Positions 53,045-62,297 of a stretch of 64,000 nt of DNA are shown here, one piece after another. Location of the stretch: the NCBI GenBank assembly GCA_030055595.1, contig JASFYH010000001.1, forward strand, positions 1 to 64,000. The letters run 5' to 3'. Every line of letters begins with the position of its first letter. Position 1 is the first letter of the stretch. This DNA comes from Archaeoglobales archaeon. Lineage in GTDB: Archaea; Halobacteriota; Archaeoglobi; Archaeoglobales; Archaeoglobaceae. Made by a program: the position numbers and the translations under genes. Under the pieces are notes generated by a model, which saw only the letters and a program-made list of their open reading frames with translations, ran no database searches and was not told where the DNA came from.

Positions 53045-54352
53045 TTAAAACCTAAGAGCCCTTGCAGAAACTATTATCGGATCCCAGATTGGCGTCAATG
53101 GCGGAGCATAGGCTAAATCGCTGAAAAAGACGTCTTTAGCCTTAAATCCCGCCTGTATCATTGCAGCGAATACGTTGATCCTCATTGCAACCTCGCCACC
53201 GATTGCCTGAGCTCCAAGAATTCTCCCGTCGCTGTCCGCAACAACCTTCAAAGTTAAGTCCTTTGCGCCGGGATAATAATGCACTCTTGTTTTAGCCATG
53301 ATCTTCACACTCTTGGCATTGAATCCCTCCGCCTTCGCATTTTTCTCGGTTAGCCCAGTGGAACCTATTTCGAGATCAAAGAACTTCGTTAGCTGGGTTC
53401 CAAGGACTCCTGGAAATTCCAAGACGCCACCAGCCATGTTCACTCCCGCAACGTAGCCCATCTTGTTCGCAGATGGTCCAAGAGGAATCCAGACTCTTTT
53501 TCCAGTAATCAAATGCCTCGTTTCTGCACAATCTCCAGCAGAGAAAACGTTTTCAACGCTTGTTCTCATCTTTTCATCAACCCAAATAGCTCCAGTTTCT
53601 CCAAGCTTACAGCCCAGCATTTTGGCAATTTCAACATTTGGCCTAACGCCTGTAGCGACGATTGCCAGATCGCACTCATAGCTACCCTTGTCTGTAACAA
53701 CTCTCTCAACCCGATCTTTGCCTTCGAAGGCTTTAACCCCCTCGTTAAGCCTCAATTCAACTCTCTTTTCGAGCTCAGCCTTAACAATTTCCGCCATGTC
53801 TTTGTCGAGATTTGGCAATGGCTGGTCGAGAAATTCAATAACCGTGGTTTTCTTTCCAAGACTTGCGACCGCTTCAGCCATCTCCAAGCCAATGTAACCA
53901 GCGCCAACGATCACAATCTTATTAGCCTGATCTACCATTCTTTTAAGCCTTTCAGCATTTGCGGGATGTCTTATCGTTACCACATTTTCGAGCTCCACAC
54001 CGCTAACCTTTGGAAGCTTTGGCAGAGCTCCAGTAGCGATCAGAAGCTTGTCCCACTCATATTTGCTTTCCTTTCCGTTCTCTATAACCCGTAAATAGCC
54101 TTCTCCCGCCTCAACAACCTTCGCATTTGTCCGAACATCTATCCCTCTTTCCCTCCTGAAGAAATCGGGCGGATAATACATGAGCTTCTCAGCCTTGCTA
54201 ATTCCTTCGACAACGTATGGAATACCGCATGGAGCATGGCTTACAAGGCTTGTTTCTTCAAAGACTTTTATGTCCCATTCTGGCTTAATTACCTTTATTC
54301 TCGACGCAGTGCTCATTCCAGCAGCTCCACCGCCTACGATCAAAACTTTCAT
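53045..54352 (-). CDS. CoA-disulfide reductase / NADH oxidase family flavoprotein
   Basis: A 435-residue pyridine nucleotide-disulfide oxidoreductase. The FAD-binding GGGAAGMSTASRI is at 8-20. The single redox cysteine in SHAPCGIPYVVEG is that of CoA-disulfide reductases and NADH oxidases. NADH binding is shown by IVIVGAGYIGLEMAEAV and the second FAD motif by VFSAGDCAETRH. It uses NAD(P)H to reduce CoA disulfide, sulfur or oxygen. It is 40 nt from ftrB but has its own AT-rich upstream region. Confidence 0.87.
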   Translation of the reverse strand: MKVLIVGGGAAGMSTASRIKVIKPEWDIKVFEETSLVSHAPCGIPYVVEGISKAEKLMYYPPDFFRRERGIDVRTNAKVVEAGEGYLRVIENGKESKYEWDKLLIATGALPKLPKVSGVELENVVTIRHPANAERLKRMVDQANKIVIVGAGYIGLEMAEAVASLGKKTTVIEFLDQPLPNLDKDMAEIVKAELEKRVELRLNEGVKAFEGKDRVERVVTDKGSYECDLAIVATGVRPNVEIAKMLGCKLGETGAIWVDEKMRTSVENVFSAGDCAETRHLITGKRVWIPLGPSANKMGYVAGVNMAGGVLEFPGVLGTQLTKFFDLEIGSTGLTEKNAKAEGFNAKSVKIMAKTRVHYYPGAKDLTLKVVADSDGRILGAQAIGGEVAMRINVFAAMIQAGFKAKDVFFSDLAYAPPLTPIWDPIIVSARALRF

Positions 54353-54392
54353 GCCAAAAATTTGGAAAAGAAGTATTTAACACTTTTCCGGT

Positions 54393-54713
54393 TTAGCCCA
54401 AATAATACTTTGCATGCCTGTCCGGGACTGCAATGGACTCAAAATTCCCCTCATCTCTCTGGTAGAGCCCACAATAACATCTTCCGTATGTTCTTATGTC
54501 TTCTTCCGCATAAACACATGGGCAAACGATCATTCTGTCAATATCCCTTTTACCGGTTGCGAGTCTGCAAGGGCAAATGGCTAAGCCGTATCTTTTTCTA
54601 TTTTCGATTAAACCCCTTGCGAATTCTAACAAAATTTCCTTGTCGGGATTCAATTTCCAGCCTTTTCGCTTTGCAACATTTTCGAAGATCTGCAGGTATT
54701 TTTCGACTTCCAT
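54393..54713 (-). CDS. ftrB: Ferredoxin:thioredoxin reductase catalytic beta subunit
   Basis: A 106-residue FTR beta. The motifs AICPCRLATGK, MIVCPCVYAEEDIRTYGRCYCGLY supply the CPC and CxC cysteines that ligate the 4Fe-4S cluster and carry the redox disulfide. It passes electrons from ferredoxin to thioredoxins. No variable alpha subunit is nearby. A TTTTTAAAC box upstream suggests its own promoter despite the queD gene being only 30 nt away. Confidence 0.9.
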   Translation of the reverse strand: MEVEKYLQIFENVAKRKGWKLNPDKEILLEFARGLIENRKRYGLAICPCRLATGKRDIDRMIVCPCVYAEEDIRTYGRCYCGLYQRDEGNFESIAVPDRHAKYYLG

Positions 54714-54743
54714 AATAAAATTAGTTGGGTTTAAAAATAATTT

Positions 54744-55085
54744 TCAAGCTCTTATTTCCGCCCACTTGTCCACATTCTCCGACACTCTAACCCTTACAAC
54801 GTTCAAACCCCTCGATTTAAGCTCTTTGAAGACGTGCAAGGCGATGTTCTCAGAAGTGGGGACTTCTATCAATTCGTTTAGCATGCTGTGGTCAAATTTT
54901 TCAAGAACTTCCTTCAAATGCGTCTTTAGCTCAAAAAAGTCGATCACCATTCCCTTATTTAGCTCACCTTCTACTTCGACGCTAACAACGAAGTTGTGCC
55001 CGTGAACTTTACCGCACTTCTTATGCCCGGGAATCGAATGAGCTGCACTAAAGCTCTCCGAAACTCCAACGACCATCTTCATCAT
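54744..55085 (-). CDS. queD: 6-pyruvoyl-tetrahydropterin synthase/QueD family protein
   Basis: A 113-residue zinc enzyme. FSAAHSIPGHKKCGKVHGHNF supplies the zinc histidines and the reactive Cys; PTSENIALHVFKEL is conserved. It makes 6-carboxytetrahydropterin on the way to preQ0, used here for archaeosine in tRNA. It overlaps queE by 4 nt with GGGGTGAG upstream of its ATG. Confidence 0.9.
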   Translation of the reverse strand: MMKMVVGVSESFSAAHSIPGHKKCGKVHGHNFVVSVEVEGELNKGMVIDFFELKTHLKEVLEKFDHSMLNELIEVPTSENIALHVFKELKSRGLNVVRVRVSENVDKWAEIRA

Positions 55086-55759
55086 CTCACCCCAAGGAAC
55101 TTGTGAACCTGCGGGATCACTCTCGTATCACCGAATTCGATCATTTTGCTTTGGAGTTTAAATATGTTTTCAAGTCTGGAGCCAAATACGGGCTGAAGAA
55201 CGAAGCACTCCACGTAGTCTTTGATCTGCATCGCTGAGTTGAGCACTTCTTCAGCGTTGAAATCGGAAGGCAAAACAATTTTGCAAAAGGTCCTTCTTTT
55301 TCGGGTGTTTCGCAGAATCTTAAAGCTTTCAAACGTTCTCTCAAGCAGATCTTCATAATCAGCATTCTTGGACTCTCTAACCTTCAGATCTCCCGCCACA
55401 TAGTCAACGAATTTCAGTTTTTTAGCCTTTTCTGGCAAGCCCATGTTAGATTCGAGGTAAAATGGCTTCGTCTTTTGCAAAGATCTTATGAATTCCGCAT
55501 GAAGCATCGGCTCGCCACCTGTTAGGCTTATAGAGTGCACTCTGGCTGAATCTATGATCTTCTGCACGTATTCCAGCGAAACAGGGTTTTTTGAAGTCCT
55601 TCCATTAACATGATCCACGCAAAATTCTGATTCTTTTAATGTGTCGCAGTAATAGCAGTTCAGATTACAGCCACAGAATCTTATGAATAGCTGTCTAACT
55701 CCAACAAGGATCCCTTCGCCCTGAATGGACTCAAAGATCTCGCTGATTCTTGCATTCAT
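55082..55759 (-). CDS. queE: 7-carboxy-7-deazaguanine synthase
   Basis: A 225-residue radical SAM enzyme. The N-terminal EIFESIQGEG and cluster motif CNLNCYYC (CX3CX2C) are typical of QueE. SLTGGEPMLHAEFI and NMGLPEKAK complete the barrel. It converts 6-carboxytetrahydropterin to CDG in the archaeosine pathway. Its ATG overlaps the upstream moeA stop. No QueC or TGT gene is in the window. Confidence 0.9.
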   Translation of the reverse strand: MNARISEIFESIQGEGILVGVRQLFIRFCGCNLNCYYCDTLKESEFCVDHVNGRTSKNPVSLEYVQKIIDSARVHSISLTGGEPMLHAEFIRSLQKTKPFYLESNMGLPEKAKKLKFVDYVAGDLKVRESKNADYEDLLERTFESFKILRNTRKRRTFCKIVLPSDFNAEEVLNSAMQIKDYVECFVLQPVFGSRLENIFKLQSKMIEFGDTRVIPQVHKFLGVR

Positions 55760-57705
55760 ATCTCGATCATCTCCCCAGTCTTTTCGTAAACCCTCAGCCC
55801 CTCGAACTTTTCAAGCTTTTTAGCAAATTCTTCACTCTCCAAAGCCCTCAAGAAAAGCCTTACAGAATCTTTTTTTAGCCTTTCCTTGGGGATCAGAAAG
55901 TCAAACTCCTCAGCTCTGAGCGGAATAAAGTCGAGCCCATATGAGCTTGCTACGCTTTTAATTCCAACTCCCAAATCAGCCTTACCACTGGCAACTGCTA
56001 CCGCTACCGCATCATGCGTTTTAGCTTCAACTTCATAGCCTCTTATCCCTCTCTTAAGCTCTTCAAATCCAATTCCAGATTTTTTGGCAATTTCTTGAAG
56101 GTGCATGTCTATAAGAACTCTCGTCCCCGAGCCCTTGTTTCTGTTCACGAATCGCAGATCTTCTCTTAGCAGATCCTCAAAGCCTTTGATCTGCTTGGGG
56201 TTCCCCTTTGCAACGATTAGCCCCTGTTCTCTCAAATAGCCTTTTACAAGAACCGCACTCTCAACTCCAAATTTTCTAACTGCAGTTTCATTGTATACCC
56301 CGTCTTCACTTAGCAGGTGAATTCCCGCTATATCCGCCTCACGCCTTTTAACCGCCAAAATTCCCGCTGTAGAGCCGAGATTTATAATCTTTGGCTCAAA
56401 TTCTGGCATGAATTCAAGGATCAGATCGATCCCAACGCAATGGCTTCCTATGATCACAGGATCTGCGGGCTTTATTTCGCTGTAAAGTCTGACTTCGACT
56501 TCTTCGTTCTCTTCGAGCATTAAAACCTCTTCTGGAATCTCTATGAAGCCGTCTGTGGCGTAAATTGCTGAAACCATTCCGCTGTATGATCCCGCTACAG
56601 GATAAACTCTGTAGCCTTCCACTGTTGAAACAACGTTGACAGGCAAAAGCTCCCGTCTTCCAGGCTCAGAGAAGATCTTTACCGCAAGCTTTGCCTTTAG
56701 AATTCTACCCTCCGTCCTCAGCCCTGAAAGTTCTCTTAAAATTGGAGCAACCAAGACTTCGAAGATCGTCATTGCGGATGTTGGATACCCAGGCAATGCA
56801 AAGATCGGTTTGCCATTGTGGAGAGCAATGATCGTGGGCTTTCCGGGCTTAACTGCAATTCCATGAACAAGCACTCCTGGCTTAAATTCTGAAAGGATCT
56901 TGAACATCATGTCTCCAAAGCCCGCTGAAGTGCTTCCGCTTGTTAACACAAGCTCTGAAAGCTCTAAAGCCCTTAAAATTGCACTTTTGATTTCATTTTC
57001 GTCATCTCTAACTATTCCGAGCCTTATTGGAATTCCTCCGCATTCCTCTATTGCTGAGCAAAGCATGTATGAGTTGACATCGTAGATCTTTGCCCTTTCA
57101 AGCTTTTCTTCGAGCTCGACAAGCTCATTGCCCGTAGAAATCACAGCTACCCTTGGCTTTCTGTAAACCTTCACGCTCCTTATTCCACATGCGGAGAGAA
57201 TTGCAACTTCCCTATGGGTGATCTTTCTTCCTTTTCTGAGCATAACCTCGCCAGCCATCACATCGCTTCCCGCGAAGAGCACGTTTTCTCCGGGAGCTAC
57301 TGATTTAAAGATCTCTACGAATTCACCCTTCTCTTTCGTAAATTCCACCATCACTACCGCATTCGCCCCCTTTGGCATTGCTGAGCCTGTTGCAACCTCA
57401 ACCGCATTACCTCTGCTCACCTCAACCTCGCCCCACTCCCCCGCTTCAATTCTGTCGACCACTTTGAGAATTGTCGGGTTAGTCTCCTCCGCATTGAACG
57501 TGTCTTCCGCTATTACCGCATAGCCATCCATAACCGCCCTGTCAAAAGGCGGTAGGCTTATGGGCGAGCGAACGTCTTCAGCAAGCACTCTGCCCGTGGA
57601 TTCAAGAATACTAACCTCTTCAACACTCTTTTCTGGTTTATAAAACTGAAATAGTATTTCCTTCGCCTTTTCAATGCTTACCGCTTCCCTAAAGATTTTC
57701 CTCAT
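55756..57705 (-). CDS. MoeA fused to a PBP-like (LysR substrate/ModE-type) domain
   Basis: A 649-residue protein. Residues about 1-400 are a full MoeA molybdopterin molybdotransferase (DRAVMDGYAV, AVEVATGSAMPKGANAVV, GNELVELEEKL, TSGSTSAGFGDM, ALPGYPTSAM). Residues about 415-640 are a periplasmic-binding-protein-like module (IIGSHCVGIDLILEF, GSTAGILAVKRREADIAGIH, VNRNKGSGTRVLID). The fusion is common in archaea and may sense the oxyanion. It is between a second moeA and queE, overlapping each. Confidence 0.88.
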   Translation of the reverse strand: MRKIFREAVSIEKAKEILFQFYKPEKSVEEVSILESTGRVLAEDVRSPISLPPFDRAVMDGYAVIAEDTFNAEETNPTILKVVDRIEAGEWGEVEVSRGNAVEVATGSAMPKGANAVVMVEFTKEKGEFVEIFKSVAPGENVLFAGSDVMAGEVMLRKGRKITHREVAILSACGIRSVKVYRKPRVAVISTGNELVELEEKLERAKIYDVNSYMLCSAIEECGGIPIRLGIVRDDENEIKSAILRALELSELVLTSGSTSAGFGDMMFKILSEFKPGVLVHGIAVKPGKPTIIALHNGKPIFALPGYPTSAMTIFEVLVAPILRELSGLRTEGRILKAKLAVKIFSEPGRRELLPVNVVSTVEGYRVYPVAGSYSGMVSAIYATDGFIEIPEEVLMLEENEEVEVRLYSEIKPADPVIIGSHCVGIDLILEFMPEFEPKIINLGSTAGILAVKRREADIAGIHLLSEDGVYNETAVRKFGVESAVLVKGYLREQGLIVAKGNPKQIKGFEDLLREDLRFVNRNKGSGTRVLIDMHLQEIAKKSGIGFEELKRGIRGYEVEAKTHDAVAVAVASGKADLGVGIKSVASSYGLDFIPLRAEEFDFLIPKERLKKDSVRLFLRALESEEFAKKLEKFEGLRVYEKTGEMIEI

Positions 57706-58946
57706 TCAAAAACCTCCGTTAGATCCCTTATTAGCCTAACTTCAACCTCTTCTCCCGCTTCATAGCCTTCCAAGTTTTCTGGCACCAAGAGGAGAGCGTT
57801 TGCCTTTACAAGCGAGCTCAATATGCCTGAACCTGAAATTCGAACAGGGTAAACCTTTCCGTTATCCCATCGAACCCTAACGTAGCTCCTTACGCCAATC
57901 TCTGAGGGAACACGTGACTGGAGAATTCCTTTCTTAATTGCTCCTTTTCTTTCCAAAACCCGCACGTTCATCATTCTGTAAAGTGCGGGAACAACAAAGG
58001 TTTCGAATGCGAGCAAGCAGGCTGAAGGTGAGCCGGGTAGCATGAAAATAGGCTTTCCACTTACAATTCCGAATGCGGTTGGCATTCCAGGCTTCATGGC
58101 TACACCGTGAAACAAAATCTCGCCGTGTTTAGCGACAACTTCAGGGACAAGATCGTGGGCTCCGACTGAAGTCCCACCTGTAAAGATCGCCATGTCAAAT
58201 TTTAAAGCTTCAAAGAGCTTATTTTCGATCTGCTTTGCCTCGTCTCGGGCAATCCCAAGGCTTACCGCTTCAAATCCGAGCTCTTTAATTGCGTTGCAGA
58301 TCATCGGATCGTTCGAGTTGTAGATCTTTGCCCCCTCAAGCTTTTCTCCAAGCTCAACAAGCTCATTGCCTGTTGAGATCACAGCCACTCTTGGCTTTTT
58401 ATAGACTTTAACTCTCTTAAATCCCAAGGAAGCTAAAATTCCCGCATCCTGAGGCTGTAAGAGCTCCCCCTTCTTGAGCACGAGCTCACCTTTTTTAACA
58501 TCTTCTCCTGCCCTCGAAACGTTTTTGAATGGTGGAACACTTCTGAGGACTTCTACATACTCGCCAGAGAGCTTTGTGAACTCAAGCATTACAACCGCAT
58601 TCGCCCCCTTTGGTATCGCTGAGCCAGTGAATACTCTCACCGCAGAACCGCTTTTTACTTCTAATATGGGCGCTTCTCCAACCCTGACTTCTCCGATCAG
58701 CTTTAGCAAAATCGGATTAGCTTCACTTGCTCCGAAGGTATCTTCAGCAAGAACTGCGTAGCCATCCATTGCGGAACGGACAAATTGTGGTAGATCAAAG
58801 CTTGCAAAAACGTCTTCAGCCAGAACTCTGCCAGCACAATTATAAATATCCACTTCTTCAATTCCGATAACTCTGAGATTCTTGAAAATTTTTTCAAGAG
58901 CGAGCTCAACCCTTTGCTGGGATTTGAAGCCGACGTTTCTGACCAT
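57702..58946 (-). CDS. moeA: Molybdopterin molybdotransferase MoeA
   Basis: A 414-residue MoeA (MVRNVGFKSQQRVELALE start). VRSAMDGYAVLAEDTFGA, VRVFTGSAIPKGANAVVML, TGNELVELGEKLEGAKIY, TGGTSVGAHDLVPEV and LPGSPSACLLAFE are family motifs. It inserts molybdate or tungstate into molybdopterin. The neighbouring fused copy shares about the first 400 residues but differs in several site residues; two copies could serve two metals. Start at 58946, one codon inside the longest frame. Confidence 0.9.
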   Translation of the reverse strand: MVRNVGFKSQQRVELALEKIFKNLRVIGIEEVDIYNCAGRVLAEDVFASFDLPQFVRSAMDGYAVLAEDTFGASEANPILLKLIGEVRVGEAPILEVKSGSAVRVFTGSAIPKGANAVVMLEFTKLSGEYVEVLRSVPPFKNVSRAGEDVKKGELVLKKGELLQPQDAGILASLGFKRVKVYKKPRVAVISTGNELVELGEKLEGAKIYNSNDPMICNAIKELGFEAVSLGIARDEAKQIENKLFEALKFDMAIFTGGTSVGAHDLVPEVVAKHGEILFHGVAMKPGMPTAFGIVSGKPIFMLPGSPSACLLAFETFVVPALYRMMNVRVLERKGAIKKGILQSRVPSEIGVRSYVRVRWDNGKVYPVRISGSGILSSLVKANALLLVPENLEGYEAGEEVEVRLIRDLTEVFE

Positions 58947-59027
58947 CATCTTGAGTGCTTTTCAATTTTAAAAAATTTGTCTGCATTCAGAAAGCTTAAA
59001 ATAAGGGGAAACTCAAGGGTTTTTGAG

Positions 59028-61337
59028 ATGAGGATAGGCGTCTTCATTTGCCACTGTGGTCTGAACATTGCACGTGTTTTAAATGTTGGAGAACTTGTAT
59101 ACTATGCGGGTCAGCTTCCAGATGTTGTTCATGCTGAAGATCTTGATTATGCTTGCTCAGATTACTGTCAAGAAAGAATAATGATTGCCATCAAAGAGCA
59201 AATGCTCGACGGCATAGTTGTTGCTGCGTGCAGTCCTAAACTGCACGAGCAAACCTTTCGCAGAACCGCTCAAAAAGCTGGGATCAACCCATACATGGTC
59301 GAAATTGCAAACATACGTGAGCAATGTTCATGGGTTCACCAGCAGAAGCCAAGAAGTGCAACGCTGAAGGCTAAAGATCTTATAAGAATGCATGTTGCAA
59401 AGCTCAGGAAGAATAAGCCATTGGAGAAAAAGAGAGTCGAGGCGAAAAAAAGCGTTGCGGTGATCGGTGGAGGAATTGCTGGTATCGAGTCCGCTTTAAA
59501 CCTTGCGGAGACGGGAATAAAGGTTTATCTCATAGAAAAGGCTCCAAGCATTGGCGGGCACATGGCTCTGCTGAACGAAGTTTTTCCCACCAACGATTGC
59601 TCTATTTGCATTTTGGCACCAAAGATGAGCGAAGCTTGGAACAATGAAAACATAGAAGTAATAACGAACGCTGAAGTTGAAGAAGTAGAGGGCGGAGCGG
59701 GGAATTTCAAGCTGAAAATCATTCAGCATCCAAGGTTCGTGGATGTGGAGAAATGCAAGGGTTGTATAGACGACTGCAGTTCCGTTTGCCCAGTAGAGGT
59801 TGCGAGCGAGTTCGATTTTGGTGTTGGCGTCAGAAAAGCGATCTATATTCCATTTCCGCAGTCAACACCTCTCTACGCAGTCGTAGACTGGGATCACTGC
59901 ATAGGCTGTAGGCTTTGCGAAAAAGCCTGTAAGCCAAAGGCTATCGATTTCAATCAGGAACCCAACAGGCTTGAAATTGAAGTCGGAGCAATCATTGTTG
60001 CCACAGGCTACGAGCTCTTTGATCCGAGAAAAAAGCCAGAATATGGCTATGGAAAGTTTAAGAATGTGATAACACTAATGGAACTCGAGAGACTTCTTTC
60101 TGCGAGCGGTCCAACGAGGGGAAAGCTTTTGCGACCTTCTGATTCAACTTTGCCAAAGAAGGTTGCCTTTATTCTTTGCGTTGGAAGCAGAGACGAGAAT
60201 GCGAACAAATACTGCAGTAGAGTCTGTTGTATGGCAAGTTTAAAGAATGCCTACGCAATCAAGGAGAGATATCCCGAAATTGAGGTAGCAATTTTCTACA
60301 TCGATATAAGAGCTTTTGGGCGAATGTTCGAGGAATTTTTCAGAAAAGTTCAGGCTTCTGGCGTTAGATTTGTTCGTGGAAAGGTCGGAGAGATCATGGA
60401 GACTGAAAGCAAAAATTTAATCCTGAGCTATGAAAATACTCTCGTTGGAGAAATCGAAGAAGAAGAATTCGATCTCGTTGTTTTGGCTACCGCAATGGAG
60501 GCTAAGAACGATCTGGCAACAATGCTCGGCATTGGAACTGGTGAAGATGGCTTTTTTGAAATAGCACATCCAAAGCTTCGCCCAGTTGAGACCAATGTCC
60601 GCGGAATTTTTGTCGCGGGTTGTGCAAGCGGTCCGAGAGACATTCAGGACACAATAGCTTCCGCTGGTCTTGCCTCTGCAAAAGCGGGAAAGCTTGTTCT
60701 CGGTGAAAAGATCGAGATCGACCCGTTCTTTGCCTTCGTTAATCCAGAGAAGTGCATTGGCTGTAGGATCTGCGAAAGTGTATGCAAGTTTAAAGCGGTT
60801 AGCGTTGACAAAAAGGCATCCATAGATCCATACTCTTGCGTTATGTGCGGAATTTGTGTCTCGGCGTGTCCAGTTTCAGCCATAGACATGGGATTCTTCA
60901 GCAATGAGGGAATTGAAGCAATGATCGAAGCTCTTGCTGAGGAAAGAAACGCTGATCCGCTAATTTTGGCATTTGCTTGCTGGTATTGTGCCTATGGTGC
61001 ATTAGATCTCGCTGGAACTCTTAAAATGCAGTATGAGCCAAATGTTAGAACAATAAGAGTTCTTTGCAGTGGTAGAGTTGACCCGATCTGGATCCTAAAG
61101 GCTTTGAAGCTCGGAATTGATGGAGTGCTCGTAGCGGGATGCAGGCTTGGAGAGTGCCATTTCAAATATGGCAACTACAAGGCAAAAGAAAGGGTTGATC
61201 TGCTTAAAAATGCTTTAAAGACTTTGGGAATCGATCCCGAAAGGCTTGAATACACGTGGCATTCTGCAGGCGAGGGAGAGGCAATTGCTAAAGATATTGA
61301 CAGATTTGTGGAGAGAATAAAGGCTTTGAAATCATAA
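59028..61337 (+). CDS. HdrA-like protein fused to MvhD
   Basis: About 769 residues. N-terminal cluster motifs (FICHCGLN, ACSDYCQE, ACSPKLHE), FAD-binding VAVIGGGIAGIESALNLAE and ferredoxin clusters CKGCIDDCSSVCP, CIGCRLCEKACKP, CIGCRICESVCK and CVMCGICVSACP match heterodisulfide reductase HdrA. The C-terminus, residues about 625-769, is MvhD-like (ILAFACWYCAYGALDLAG, CSGRVDPIWILKAL, GVLVAGCRLGECHFKYGN). It would bifurcate or relay electrons between ferredoxin, a hydrogenase or F420 partner and HdrBC. Start ATG 59028 is favoured by a CTTAAAATAAGG box 25-30 nt upstream. Confidence 0.9.
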   Translation: MRIGVFICHCGLNIARVLNVGELVYYAGQLPDVVHAEDLDYACSDYCQERIMIAIKEQMLDGIVVAACSPKLHEQTFRRTAQKAGINPYMVEIANIREQCSWVHQQKPRSATLKAKDLIRMHVAKLRKNKPLEKKRVEAKKSVAVIGGGIAGIESALNLAETGIKVYLIEKAPSIGGHMALLNEVFPTNDCSICILAPKMSEAWNNENIEVITNAEVEEVEGGAGNFKLKIIQHPRFVDVEKCKGCIDDCSSVCPVEVASEFDFGVGVRKAIYIPFPQSTPLYAVVDWDHCIGCRLCEKACKPKAIDFNQEPNRLEIEVGAIIVATGYELFDPRKKPEYGYGKFKNVITLMELERLLSASGPTRGKLLRPSDSTLPKKVAFILCVGSRDENANKYCSRVCCMASLKNAYAIKERYPEIEVAIFYIDIRAFGRMFEEFFRKVQASGVRFVRGKVGEIMETESKNLILSYENTLVGEIEEEEFDLVVLATAMEAKNDLATMLGIGTGEDGFFEIAHPKLRPVETNVRGIFVAGCASGPRDIQDTIASAGLASAKAGKLVLGEKIEIDPFFAFVNPEKCIGCRICESVCKFKAVSVDKKASIDPYSCVMCGICVSACPVSAIDMGFFSNEGIEAMIEALAEERNADPLILAFACWYCAYGALDLAGTLKMQYEPNVRTIRVLCSGRVDPIWILKALKLGIDGVLVAGCRLGECHFKYGNYKAKERVDLLKNALKTLGIDPERLEYTWHSAGEGEAIAKDIDRFVERIKALKS

Positions 61338-62297
61338 TTTGAATGGCTGCGGAATGAAACAAAGCAGGAAGATCAGGTAGCCAAAGATTCCCAAAGCAAA
61401 CCTCTTTTTGTCAATCCTGTGGTCTTCGAGTGGCTTCGGATGTTTTTGCATGGCAAAAAGCATGAGAATTAGACCCCAAAAAAGCCAAATTTCGCCAAAG
61501 AATATGCTTAGCAGAATTAAAACGAATGGTGTTGCTTTTGAAACGATCTCACTCTTTTCCCCGATCATTGCTCTAACTACATGCCCTCCATCGAGCTGAC
61601 CGACTGGAAGCAAGTTGAAGAAGGTAACAAAAAGCCCAACCCAGCCAGCAAAGGCTATTGGATGTATAAATTCTCCACTGAACCCAGCCAGCTGAACCAG
61701 AAGGTCGAACAAAATTGGAGTCCCAATGAAAATGCCCTCTCCCTTCGCTGGTTCATAATGAAAGTTGAAACCGAGGAGTATTACAATAATCGATGCAAAG
61801 CAACCCGCAAGCGGACCGCTGATGCCAACATCTAATAAAGCCCTTCTGTTCGGAATTGCACCCTTGTATTTTATCACCGCTCCAAGAGTGCCTATAATGG
61901 TGGGGAAGGGAATAAAATAAGGAAGAGAAGTCCTCATTCCCCATTTTCTTGCGGTAAGATAATGAGCAAGCTCATGGCTTCCGAGGACAAAGAAAATGGC
62001 TCCAGAGAATGCAAGCCCACCGAGAATGTTGAAGCCTTCGTAAAACATTGAACCGAACAGCGTTGTGGTTGCTAATGTTGCAATGAACAAAATAATATTA
62101 GGAACATAATTCTGCTTCGATCTTCTGATCTCGAGCAAAAGTTCTCCATAGCTTTTTCGCAAAGAGACGTCGTATTCGCTGGAGAGTTGCATTAAAAAAG
62201 CTTCGATCTCGGCACGACTTCTTTTGGGGATCACATAGTATCTGACTCCGTCCTTAAGCTTTTCGGAGGCGTAGACATAGAAGTAGTCTTCGATCAT
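61332..62297 (-). CDS. Site-2 protease family (M50) membrane metalloprotease
   Basis: A 321-residue protein with about six membrane helices. The zinc motif is SHELAHYLTA; the second motif LLPVGQLDGGHVVRAM contains the Asp ligand. An N-terminal soluble domain of about 70 residues precedes the membrane part. It cuts membrane-embedded substrates, typically regulators. It overlaps the phosphomevalonate dehydratase small-subunit gene by 4 nt, although no functional link is obvious. Confidence 0.88.
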   Translation of the reverse strand: MIEDYFYVYASEKLKDGVRYYVIPKRSRAEIEAFLMQLSSEYDVSLRKSYGELLLEIRRSKQNYVPNIILFIATLATTTLFGSMFYEGFNILGGLAFSGAIFFVLGSHELAHYLTARKWGMRTSLPYFIPFPTIIGTLGAVIKYKGAIPNRRALLDVGISGPLAGCFASIIVILLGFNFHYEPAKGEGIFIGTPILFDLLVQLAGFSGEFIHPIAFAGWVGLFVTFFNLLPVGQLDGGHVVRAMIGEKSEIVSKATPFVLILLSIFFGEIWLFWGLILMLFAMQKHPKPLEDHRIDKKRFALGIFGYLIFLLCFIPQPFKL

